Positions 37,149 through 45,626 of a stretch of 64,000 nucleotides of DNA are shown here, piece after piece (position 1 is the stretch's first letter; the number at the start of each line of letters is the position of its first letter). Origin of the DNA: Promethearchaeota archaeon (lineage in GTDB: Archaea > Asgardarchaeota > Lokiarchaeia > Sigyniarchaeales > SOKP01); assembly GCA_016840085.1 (NCBI GenBank), contig JAEOTA010000081.1, positions 186,001 through 250,000 on the forward strand, written 5' to 3'. The translations under genes and the position numbers were made by a program. The notes under the pieces are model-generated. The model was not told the DNA's origin, made no database searches, and saw only the letters and a program-made list of their open reading frames with translations.

Positions 37149-37568
37149 TTAAACCTTGGGTTTTGTTTCTTGCCCCTTATTGGATTCAGTAGGTCTTTTC
37201 AATCTTACAGAATAAATTTGCTTAATTTCCATTAAGTCATCACACTTATTACATTTGTCTCTCTTCTTAAAAACAAAATCACCTTTTGCATAGTTCCTAA
37301 CTTTAGTAATGCCGCATAAATTACAGATTAAAATAGTTAATGTTTGTCTGATAGGTTCTGGCGGACTTTTTTGTACTTGTATTAACGTAGCACCAAAGCA
37401 TATTAATATAAAACCAATAGACCAGCTTGAGATTTGATCAGGACCAATATTGAGGTAAATAAAAAGAGCTCCTAAAATAATTAAAAATATAAACAGAATA
37501 TTTTTTAAAACACTTTTAAATGTGATTCCTTTTTTTAAAATTTCCTCATCGTCTTCTTCTTCAATCAT
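37149..37568 (-). CDS. Small membrane protein with zinc-ribbon tail
   Basis: Unrecognised 139-aa protein. An acidic N-terminus is followed by two hydrophobic helices (about residues 23-41 and 48-65). A cytoplasmic domain then carries CNLC near residues 82-85 and CNKC near 106-109, spaced like a zinc ribbon, and the tail is Lys/Thr-rich. It is upstream of coaD on the same strand and divergent from the DUF1512 gene. Such small anchored zinc-ribbon proteins are common in Asgard genomes, but no function can be given. Confidence 0.55.
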   Translation of the reverse strand: MIEEEDDEEILKKGITFKSVLKNILFIFLIILGALFIYLNIGPDQISSWSIGFILICFGATLIQVQKSPPEPIRQTLTILICNLCGITKVRNYAKGDFVFKKRDKCNKCDDLMEIKQIYSVRLKRPTESNKGQETKPKV

Positions 37569-37688
37569 AGAAAATGTTGCAATATCTTGTTATCTATTCA
37601 CTATAATAGAAAAGAATAAATAAATTTTTTTATTATAAAACTATAATAGATAAAAGTTTTCAATTTTAAGTTAAAGTTTTGGGTAAAA

Positions 37689-38831
37689 ATGTTTAATATA
37701 TTTCAATTTGGCAGTGAAGGAACTGATCCGATAAGTTTAATTATCCAACTATTATGGTTTGTTCTTATATTTATAAGTATTTTTTATGGACAGAAGATTC
37801 AAGGTTGGAAAGCATCTAAAGAAATACAAATAGGATTAGAAAAATTAAAAAAATGGAATGACGAGTGTAAAGAAATTTTAATGAATAATTTTAAAGAATT
37901 TGCTGATCAAAAGAAGACTCAAAAAGATTTAATGCTGCAACTTGAAGATTTTATTACTTTTGTTACTATAGCTCCTGTATCACTTGATCCCTATGGTATT
38001 GTACCAAAATTTGACCACGTTGTCGATGTTAGAGATGATCGATTTAGAGAGGAAGTCGCGATTTTAGCACCTAAAGCCGACAGTGTGCAAAGGTACAATT
38101 TGGAGAACTTATTAGAAGCAACAATGGCAATCGATTTTATTTATAGATTAATTAGACATTATTTAATACTCGGTAAGAAAACAAAATCAATGATTTTACT
38201 TATGCAAATATCAATGCAATTAGGTCTAATACTAAGTATGGCTAAAGCTTATTACCATGCAGCTAAAGCTTTCGCAGAGGGGAGCCCTATTGGAGATGGT
38301 CTTGGGCCATTAGTCACAGCTAGCTTTATAAGAGATGTTTCGAATGGAGAAATTGAAGCTAATGAAATTGTTAAAGACACAATAGTTCAAGAAGTTAATT
38401 TTGAAGATAGAACTATATATGTTGTTCGGGCAAAAGGTCCTGGGGGAAGTGTTGGAAAACCGGGGAAAGTTATAAAAAAACTTATTGAGGAACATGGTGA
38501 TGATGTTTCTCGAATAATTATGATAGATGCGGGATTAAAACTTACAGGAGATAAAACAGGTTCAATTGCGGTAGGCGTTGGGGCAGCTATAGGGGGTTTA
38601 GGTATCGAAAAACATTACATTGAAGAATCTTCAACAGGAAAATCAATTCCAATTGATGCACTTATCTGTAAACAATCGCTAGAAGATGCTATAACCACTA
38701 TGAAAAGACCAATAACTCAAAGTGTACCAAATTTTGTAGAGAAAATTAAGATGGCAATTCGAAAGCGAACTGAAAAAGGAACAAAAATCATACTGGCAGG
38801 CATTGGAAATACTATCGGAATAGGTGTTTAA
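37689..38831 (+). CDS. DUF1512 family membrane protein
   Basis: A 380-aa archaeal protein of the DUF1512 family (function unknown). One N-terminal membrane helix is at about residues 16-35. The long cytoplasmic part has LEDFITFVTIAPVSLDPYGI, VQRYNLENLLEATMAIDFIYR, GDGLGPLVTASF and VRAKGPGGSVGKPG, the conserved blocks of this family. The glycine-rich end AGIGNTIGIGV is also conserved. It stands alone, divergent from the zinc-ribbon membrane gene, so it may have its own promoter. Confidence 0.75.
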   Translation: MFNIFQFGSEGTDPISLIIQLLWFVLIFISIFYGQKIQGWKASKEIQIGLEKLKKWNDECKEILMNNFKEFADQKKTQKDLMLQLEDFITFVTIAPVSLDPYGIVPKFDHVVDVRDDRFREEVAILAPKADSVQRYNLENLLEATMAIDFIYRLIRHYLILGKKTKSMILLMQISMQLGLILSMAKAYYHAAKAFAEGSPIGDGLGPLVTASFIRDVSNGEIEANEIVKDTIVQEVNFEDRTIYVVRAKGPGGSVGKPGKVIKKLIEEHGDDVSRIIMIDAGLKLTGDKTGSIAVGVGAAIGGLGIEKHYIEESSTGKSIPIDALICKQSLEDAITTMKRPITQSVPNFVEKIKMAIRKRTEKGTKIILAGIGNTIGIGV

Positions 38832-38946
38832 CTAGTATTTTTTTTTAAGTTTTCTAAGTAACAAACACTAATTTTAGATTTTTTTCATTTTAGTCTTATA
38901 TTCCTTAAAAATAAAAAAAGAAATTGTTTTATAATTAAGGGAAGGT

Positions 38947-40288
38947 TATTTTTAATTTCCCTTTATGAAATTAAAATTGTATTCTATTTCTTATTACAGC
39001 TATGTAATCGCAATAGAATATGGGTGTAACCCTACACCCTCTATTCCATCTGCCGATATGGCTTTTGGGACTGCTTTTTTAAGGATATTGTATGCGCCAT
39101 TCACATCCGCATTGATCATGATCCCTTCATGACTTTTATATAAACTTCTACAAATACGTTTTCCCTTATAAGTTTCATGCTTGTTAATTGATTCATTATC
39201 TAAGAAACTGCATCTCGAAGTATAATGTTCTGGCATTAGAAAAATATCAATTCCGATTAACTCTGATTTATATTTAATTTGGGACACTAATTTAGAAAAA
39301 GGAATTTGGACAAAGTTCTGGTTATTACGCTTTCCAATTTGTATTTTATGTTTCCAGGTTTTATTATAACCAATAATTATCTTTCCAAAATCATGATCAA
39401 TACAGTAAGTAATCACTGCTCTCGAAATTTTATGAAACATATCATTTATTTTATTGTTTCTTTTCCGAGTTAACCATTGCATTCTTTTTGTTTCAAAACT
39501 AATACCTTGCTTATCTTTTATACTTTTATACTTGGCAAGTTGTTTGTTGTAGAATTGATTAATTGATTTAATACTACCACCTTTAATAATAGCGGGTTTT
39601 AACCCAGCATTATTTACTATAGTTATGATATTGTTCACGCCTAAATTAATTCCAATAACTCTATCTTTATCCAAATTTAAATTTTTTTCTTCTATTTGAT
39701 AAACAATTTCTAAGATATAATAAAATCCTTTCGGAATGATTCTGACGTAGAATGATTTACTTTTTATAGGAGTTTTAATGGGATGCAATTGAGTTTTTTT
39801 TAGGAAAATAAAGAAAACCTACCTTGATCCTGCATTGTTGATTTGTGAATATAATCATATACTCTCCCTGTTTTTTTTATAATGTGGAGGTTTTGGAGTT
39901 CCTAAATACTTTTCTGGATGCTTTTTGTAGGTTTTAAGAGCTTGGAAAAATGATTTCCAATTTTTATCCACGAGTTTTAAAGTTTGCTGAGCAGTTTGTG
40001 AAGGGAGTTTTTTATATGGTTCTTTCTCTTTTAGCATATACCATAAATCGTAATATCTCAACCAATTTCCTAAATAAAAATATTCTTGTCTCATATAATA
40101 ATTGGCAAGATTATAGAGATTTTTAGATAAATGACATAGATAAGATAGTTGATTTGTTTTGTTTAATTGAATCTGCTCTGTCAGTCTCATTGCCATAATA
40201 TTAAACGTTAGTATCAGCTTTAAAAAAAAAGAGACTAATGATTTATAATTGATACAAGAATAATAAAAATAAAGGGAAATTAAAAATA
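38947..40288 (-). mobile_element. Degenerate TnpB-only insertion element with flanking inverted repeats
   Basis: A split tnpB gene is flanked by an exact 20-bp inverted repeat: 38947-38966 on one side and 40269-40288 on the other (inner sequence ATTTCCCTTTAT and its complement). The left copy also begins a local hairpin, TTAATTTC (38952-38959) with GAAATTAA (38967-38974). IS1341-type elements lack a tnpA transposase and usually lack terminal inverted repeats, so the repeats may mark the unit borders or be an older host feature. No target duplication can be judged. Confidence 0.5.
39000..40196 (-). pseudogene. tnpB: TnpB (IS200/IS605-family RNA-guided nuclease) broken by two frameshifts
   Basis: The first part (from 40196) has the N-terminal TnpB helices with YLCHLSKNLYNLANYY and KNWKSFFQALK. 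The last part (39000-39788) has the RuvC-like domain with GKRNNQNFVQIPF and INADVNGAYNIL. Between them, one extra A in the 8-base T run at 39871-39878 gives KKKQGEYMIIFTNQQ. One base less in the T run at 39794-39801 gives KKTQLHPIKT and rejoins the frame. So there are two opposite-sign homopolymer indels. The first RuvC acidic residue, usually GIDLG, reads GINLG here, so a nuclease would be impaired even if repaired. The final RuvC Asp (NADVNG) is kept. Confidence 0.8.
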
Positions 40289-40377
40289 TTATAAGGGAAT
40301 AAGATTAATTAATTATTAAAATTAATTATTAGAAAAAAGAATAATTTAAACAAATTTAAAATTGAGGTGTAATAAAA

Positions 40378-42249
40378 ATTTACGGTTATATGGGAAAGAT
40401 TTTACGAGTGAATTTAACAAATGGAAAGATTAGCGAAGAATTTCCCGATGAGGTAACATTGAAATTATATTTGGGTGGATCAGGATTAGCTACTAAATAT
40501 TTAATTGATGAAGTCCCAAAAGGAATTGACCCACTCGGCCCTGAAAATAAGCTAATTTTTATGACAGGGCCATTAACAGGAACTCCTTCTCCTAGTACGG
40601 GAAGATATAGTGTTGTTGCGAAGTCTCCTCTTACAATGGTATGGGGTGAAGCAAATTCTGCTGGTTTCTGGGGGCGTGATCTTAAGAGATCAGGTTTTGA
40701 TGGCATAATTTTTGAAGGAATTTCCCCTAAACCAGTCTATCTTGTTACTGAAGATGGAAAGGCGGAACTTAGAGATGCTTCACATCTTTGGGGCAAAAAT
40801 ACTTCTGAAACTACAAGGATCATCAGAGAAGAACTAGGTGATAAATTTAATGTATCATGTATAGGTATAGGTGGAGAAAATCTAGTTAAATATGCAGCAA
40901 TAATGAATGATTGCGATAAACCTAATTATGGGCGAGCCGCAGGAAGATGTGGAATGGGCACAGTAATGGGTTCTAAAAGAGTTAAAGCAATAGCATCAAA
41001 AGGCGATGCTAAGATTGAAGTGGCAAATCCCGATGAATATAAAGCAGAAGCTAAACAAAGATATGATTGGGTAAATCAAAGTTTATTGAAAATGACTCTT
41101 GAAGTCTTCGGAACTGCTACTATGGTTGATTTAGTGAATATAAAGGGTGGCTTACCTACAAATAACTGGCAAACTGGGGTTTTTCCAGCAGCTGATAAAA
41201 TTAATGGGTCAGCAATTAATGAAACAATCCTTACAGGACGCAAACCATGTTTTGCTTGCCCAATAGCTTGCGGTCGACTTTCTGAAATTAAAGAAGGTAA
41301 ATATAAAAGTGCGGGAGAGGGTCCAGAATATGAATCACTCGGAGCTTTAGGGACGATGTGTGGTGTAGATAATCTAGAAGCAATTACTTTGGCGCATTTC
41401 CTTTGTAATGAATATGGTCTTGATGTTATCTCTGCAGGAAATACTATTGGTTTTGCAATAGAATGTTTTGAAAAAGGTATTTTAACTAAAGAAGATACTG
41501 GAGGTCTTGAATTTAATTTTGGGAATGCTGATCTTGTTGTAGATCTTATTGCTTTAATTAGTAAAAGAGAAGGAATTGGTGATTTACTTGCTGAAGGAAC
41601 AAGAAATATGGCAAAAAAGTTAGGAAAAGGATCTGAAAAATTTGCTATGCATGTTAAAGGGTTAGAACTTCCTGCTTATGATAGTAGAGCTGCTAAAATC
41701 ACAGGATTAGCATATGCTACAGCAAATCGAGGAGGTTGTCATATTACGGGATACATAGAAGGTCCCGCTTTTTTATCAATGCCCTTTATGATTGTAGAAA
41801 ATGCTATGGTAGGAGATGTTCTTTCAGAAAATCCAGAAGACACTAAGGTTGTTAAGGAATTTGAAGATGCTTTTGGAATATTTGATGCTATTGGGGGCTG
41901 CAAATTTATGGGAATGGTGTTAACTTCAGAAGATTGGGCATCACTTATTCAAAATCTTTTAGGGTATGCTTTTACCGCAGAAGATTTTGCAAAAACAGGA
42001 GAAAGGCTATACAATCTTGCTAGAGTTTATAATGTGCGAGAAGGGATAACTAGAGCTGATGATACCTTACCTCCACGCTTGTTAGAAGAACCAATGCCTG
42101 AAGGTCCTGCTAAAGGAGAGAAAGTTAATCTAGATCCACTTTTAAATGCATATTATGAATATCGTGGATGGGATAAAGATACTGGCATACCAACTAAAGA
42201 AAAACTCAAAGAACTCGGATTAGAGTGGGCTATTAAAGAAATTTATTAG
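40378..42249 (+). CDS. Aldehyde:ferredoxin oxidoreductase, apparent ATT start
   Basis: Tungsten-pterin enzyme oxidising aldehydes to acids with ferredoxin. The N-terminal domain has MGKILRVNLTNGKI and SGLATKYL. The iron-sulfur ligands are CFACPIAC (CxxCxxxC, near residue 292) and a later Cys in GGCKFMG. The pterin region includes GEGPEYESLGALGTMCGVDN. The family usually begins MYGY/MYGW before GKILR; here ATT-TAC-GGT-TAT precedes the first ATG (40390), and GAGGTG lies eight bases before that ATT. I therefore take ATT at 40378. It heads a plus-strand run with an acyl-CoA ligase and an SCP2-like protein, suggesting aldehyde-to-acyl-CoA metabolism. Confidence 0.88.
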   Translation: MYGYMGKILRVNLTNGKISEEFPDEVTLKLYLGGSGLATKYLIDEVPKGIDPLGPENKLIFMTGPLTGTPSPSTGRYSVVAKSPLTMVWGEANSAGFWGRDLKRSGFDGIIFEGISPKPVYLVTEDGKAELRDASHLWGKNTSETTRIIREELGDKFNVSCIGIGGENLVKYAAIMNDCDKPNYGRAAGRCGMGTVMGSKRVKAIASKGDAKIEVANPDEYKAEAKQRYDWVNQSLLKMTLEVFGTATMVDLVNIKGGLPTNNWQTGVFPAADKINGSAINETILTGRKPCFACPIACGRLSEIKEGKYKSAGEGPEYESLGALGTMCGVDNLEAITLAHFLCNEYGLDVISAGNTIGFAIECFEKGILTKEDTGGLEFNFGNADLVVDLIALISKREGIGDLLAEGTRNMAKKLGKGSEKFAMHVKGLELPAYDSRAAKITGLAYATANRGGCHITGYIEGPAFLSMPFMIVENAMVGDVLSENPEDTKVVKEFEDAFGIFDAIGGCKFMGMVLTSEDWASLIQNLLGYAFTAEDFAKTGERLYNLARVYNVREGITRADDTLPPRLLEEPMPEGPAKGEKVNLDPLLNAYYEYRGWDKDTGIPTKEKLKELGLEWAIKEIY

Positions 42250-42290
42250 AAATATTGTATAATTTTAAATTAAAAGAGTGCGAAAAAATC

Positions 42291-43994
42291 ATGGCTGAAG
42301 AAGAAAAATTAACTTATGCTGATAAACCATGGAAAAAGAGTTATAAACTTGGACCTTTTAAGCTATTAGAAACTATGGCACCCTATCCTGAAATGTCAGT
42401 TTATAAATTTCTTGAGGATTCAGCTACCAACTTTCCTGAAAGTAAAGCAATTCATTTTATGGATAAAGTGATGACCTATGAGGAATTAAAATTACAAGTA
42501 GATAAATTTGCCACCGCATTATCAGATTTAGGGATAAAAAAAGGCGATAAAGTCGCAACAATACTCCCAAATAGCCCCCAGTTCATAATAAGTGATTTTG
42601 CAATTTTACGACTAGGTGCAATTCATGTTCCTCTTAGCATACTGCATAAAGCTCCAGATTTATTATATGAATTAGGTGAATCTAAAGCTGAAACTATAAT
42701 CTGTTCGTATAGACGCCTTGAAAGAGTTAATGAAATAAAAGATAAGACTAATATAAAGACAATAATTTATACATCAGTTCCAATTTTCCCTGATTATTCA
42801 TTACCAGAAATAAAAGAGACATACGGAGCTATTCAATTTGAAGATTTAATGAACAAATATGAACCAAATCCCCCTGAAGTTGAGATAAATCCTAAAGAAG
42901 ATCTTGCAGAATTACCTTTCACTGGAGGTACTACTGGTGTCCCAAAGGGTACTATGTTAACTCATTATAATATTACTACGACTATTATCCAGACCTTTCA
43001 TTGGTATTTGAAACCATTAGAGGTGGGGACAAGAGGAAAAGCTTCTGCAGTAATATGTGTCCCTATGTTTCATCAATATGGTCATATGATTGCATTTGCT
43101 TCCGTTTCAATGGGTTTTGGGATATATTTAGTCGATCCAAGAGATCTTGATAAAATTGTTGATATCATAAAAAAACATCGACCTTTTATGGTTTGTGCTG
43201 TCCCCACTCACTACATGCTACTTATGGAGAAAGACTTACCAAAAATGCCCGTTTTTTATTATTCTGCTGCTGCTGCTCTTCCTCCTGAAGTCGCTGAAAA
43301 ATTTGAAAAAAAAACCGGAGTACCTTTGGGGGAAGGATATGGTATGACGGAGTCTGCTGTTACACATATAAATCTCTCAGGTCTTTCAAAAGTTACAGGA
43401 TTTATGTCAGAAGTAAAAAGAAGTGTTGGTATTCCTGTTCCTGATACCGATGTTAAACTTGTTAATCCCGATACAGGTGAAGAAGTTCCATTTGGTGAGC
43501 CTGGAGAAATAATTGTAAGGGGTCCACAACTTATGAAAGGATATTGGCCCACTCCTGGTAAAGGACTAACTGAAGATGGATGGATAGCAACAGGTGATAT
43601 TGGAAAAATGGATGAGGATGGTTACTTTTATATAGTAGACCGAATTAAGGATATGATAAATGTTTCAGGTATGAAAGTCTACTCAAGAGTATTTGAAGAT
43701 CTTTTATATGAACATCCAGCAGTAAATGAAGCAGCGATTATAGGAATCCCAGATCCAGAACGACCTGGAAGTGAAAGAGTAAAAGCTTTTATACAATTAA
43801 ACCCGGGATATGCCAATAAAGTTACTGTTAATGAGTTAATCGAATATTGTAGAGAAAAATTTCCGCCATACGCAGTGCCGAAATCTATTGAGTTTAGGAA
43901 AACTCTACCATTAACATTAGCAATGAAAATTTTTAAGAGAAAACTCAGGGACGAAGAAATCGCTAAAATGAAAGAAAAGGGAGAAATTAAATAA
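42291..43994 (+). CDS. Acyl-CoA ligase (AMP-forming, fatty-acid type)
   Basis: ANL-superfamily ligase that activates a carboxylic acid to acyl-AMP and then acyl-CoA. The P-loop TGGTTGVPKGTMLTH, the core motif GYGMTESA, the DGWIATGDIG motif and the hinge with DRIKDMINVSGMKVYSR are all present. It ends FKRKLRDEEI with the catalytic Lys region. I start at MAEEEKL (42291) because the region from 42255 to there is A+T-rich and unlike the family. It follows AOR after 41 bases, so it could activate the acid that AOR makes. Chain length is unknown; the N-terminus suits medium or long chains. Confidence 0.88.
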   Translation: MAEEEKLTYADKPWKKSYKLGPFKLLETMAPYPEMSVYKFLEDSATNFPESKAIHFMDKVMTYEELKLQVDKFATALSDLGIKKGDKVATILPNSPQFIISDFAILRLGAIHVPLSILHKAPDLLYELGESKAETIICSYRRLERVNEIKDKTNIKTIIYTSVPIFPDYSLPEIKETYGAIQFEDLMNKYEPNPPEVEINPKEDLAELPFTGGTTGVPKGTMLTHYNITTTIIQTFHWYLKPLEVGTRGKASAVICVPMFHQYGHMIAFASVSMGFGIYLVDPRDLDKIVDIIKKHRPFMVCAVPTHYMLLMEKDLPKMPVFYYSAAAALPPEVAEKFEKKTGVPLGEGYGMTESAVTHINLSGLSKVTGFMSEVKRSVGIPVPDTDVKLVNPDTGEEVPFGEPGEIIVRGPQLMKGYWPTPGKGLTEDGWIATGDIGKMDEDGYFYIVDRIKDMINVSGMKVYSRVFEDLLYEHPAVNEAAIIGIPDPERPGSERVKAFIQLNPGYANKVTVNELIEYCREKFPPYAVPKSIEFRKTLPLTLAMKIFKRKLRDEEIAKMKEKGEIK

Positions 43995-44160
43995 GGAATA
44001 ATAAAGTAATCTACATTAACAATATAAATATATATTTTAGTATATCTGCATTTTTTTTATTAAAAACTAGAATATTTATTAAACTCTTTATTAATTAAAA
44101 TATACAAATAAATAACCTAACTTAAAAATTAGTTTAAAATTTTAAATCTAAGTGATAATT

Positions 44161-44583
44161 ATGAAATTTGGATCAGATGAATGGGCTAAAGCGTTTTGCA
44201 AAGCGGTAAATGAAAATCAGAACTATAGAGATGCAGCTGGACCAGAAGGATTCCCCCCTGATGGATGGGAAGGTGATTTTCTATTTGCTGTGGAGCCTTC
44301 GGGGAATTTAGATCATGAAATTAAGATGTTTGTGGGACTTTATCATGGAGAATGCACAGGTGCTAGGGTAGTAGAAGAAGGAGAAGAAGTAGAGACTGAA
44401 TATGTATATTCAGGGCCCTATGATGCTTGGGTTCAAGTTTTAAAGAAAGAATTAGATCCCATCAGGGGACTACTCGCTGGAAAGTTTAAGTTAAAAGGAG
44501 ACATGGCTAAAATTTTGAAAGCTACACGAGCAGCTCAAGAATTAGTTGTTTCTACTACTATGATTGATACAGAATTTTATTAA
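44161..44583 (+). CDS. SCP2 sterol-carrier-like domain protein
   Basis: A 140-aa stand-alone lipid-binding protein of the SCP2 fold. MKFGSDEWAKAFCKAVNEN opens the helix, and the end GLLAGKFKLKGDMAKILKATRAAQEL matches the conserved SCP2 phrase. The domain binds lipid or acyl-CoA. I choose ATG 44161 because GTGAT at 44152-44156 resembles a Shine-Dalgarno tail; the GTG could also be a start. It follows the acyl-CoA ligase with a 166-base gap in the same direction, supporting a fatty-acid role. It may instead serve as a partner for a thiolase-like complex, but none is in the window. Confidence 0.75.
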   Translation: MKFGSDEWAKAFCKAVNENQNYRDAAGPEGFPPDGWEGDFLFAVEPSGNLDHEIKMFVGLYHGECTGARVVEEGEEVETEYVYSGPYDAWVQVLKKELDPIRGLLAGKFKLKGDMAKILKATRAAQELVVSTTMIDTEFY

Positions 44584-44650
44584 TCATAACGAAGATTTAT
44601 TTAATCTTTTTTATTTTTTATTTTATCTTAAATTGGTTTTGAATTATAGG

Positions 44651-45460
44651 ATGTCTTCTCTCAGTAAGAACTTATCTGAACTCACAACTAAGCAAATCTA
44701 TTTTTTTGATTTAGATGGAACCATATATTTAGGAGATAAATTATTTGAGGGAGTTATAGACTTAATTGAATTATTAAGAGCAAAAGGAAAGAATTTTTAT
44801 TTTCTTTCAAATAATTCAAGTATTTCAACAAATGATTATCTTAAGAAGTTGAACAACTTTAATCTTAACATAACTCGAGAAAATCTTATATTATCTCAAC
44901 ATCCTACTATTGATTATCTAAAGAAGAATAAAATCAAAAAAATTTTCTTACTAGGTACTCAATCATTAAAACAAGAATTCACGCAAGAGGATTTTGAATT
45001 AACAGAAGAAGATCCAGAGATTCTTGTATTAGCTTTCGATAAGGAATTAACTTACGATCGATTGGTTAAAGCTACTCAATTTCTCTTAAAAGATAATTTA
45101 GCATACATTGCTACTCATTTAGATAATAAATGTCCTACTGAAAATAGTTACATCCCAGACGCAGGAGGGATTGCTGCTCTATTATATAAGGCTACGGATA
45201 GAATGCCCAGAGTTTTTGGGAAGCCTAATAAAGATATGCTTTTATTTAAATTAGAACAATTAGGGATAGTACCTAAAGATTCTGTAATGGTTGGCGATAG
45301 ATTATATACTGATATTAAAATGGGGAAAGAAGCAGGAGTAACAACTTGTTGTGTATTATCTGGAGAAATAACATTAGAAATGATAAAAAATAGTGAATAT
45401 AAACCTGATTTCATAATAAATGGAATTTGGGAATTATTAGAAGAATTTAATAAAATTTAA
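44651..45460 (+). CDS. HAD-superfamily phosphatase (NagD/4-nitrophenylphosphatase type)
   Basis: HAD hydrolase of the type IIA cap family. Motif I is FFDLDGTIYLGD, with the nucleophile Asp near residue 18. The cap region has the FLSNNSS motif (motif II). The motif III Lys is in PRVFGKPNKDM, and motif IV is MVGDRLYTDIKMG. Likely substrates are sugar or glycerol phosphates (phosphoglycolate phosphatase-like). ATG 44651 was chosen because the domain begins close after it; the upstream stretch in frame overlaps the SCP2 gene and is A+T-rich. The length of 269 aa is normal. Confidence 0.87.
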   Translation: MSSLSKNLSELTTKQIYFFDLDGTIYLGDKLFEGVIDLIELLRAKGKNFYFLSNNSSISTNDYLKKLNNFNLNITRENLILSQHPTIDYLKKNKIKKIFLLGTQSLKQEFTQEDFELTEEDPEILVLAFDKELTYDRLVKATQFLLKDNLAYIATHLDNKCPTENSYIPDAGGIAALLYKATDRMPRVFGKPNKDMLLFKLEQLGIVPKDSVMVGDRLYTDIKMGKEAGVTTCCVLSGEITLEMIKNSEYKPDFIINGIWELLEEFNKI

Positions 45461-45626
45461 CATAATAATCTTATGATGAGTTTTTTTTTTTAGAAAATTT
45501 TTTTTCCTTATTGAAATTACTATATTCAGAAATAATATCTAAAGTATATGCATAAAATATAAAAATTTAATGAATTGTCTTTAATTTAATAATTCTTGAT
45601 CATAATAGAAATTTTGGGAAAAAAAA

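Noticed and set aside
40386..40706. Minus-strand open frame over the 5' part of the AOR gene
   Set aside because: It lies fully inside a strongly supported gene and its translation has no family features.
42255..42290. TTG start at 42255 for the acyl-CoA ligase
   Set aside because: The added residues are unlike the family and A+T-rich; ATG 42291 gives the normal N-terminus.
44564..44650. Upstream extension of the HAD phosphatase
   Set aside because: It overlaps the 3' end of the SCP2 gene and encodes a Phe/Leu-rich stretch typical of non-coding A+T-rich DNA; the HAD motif I starts soon after ATG 44651.
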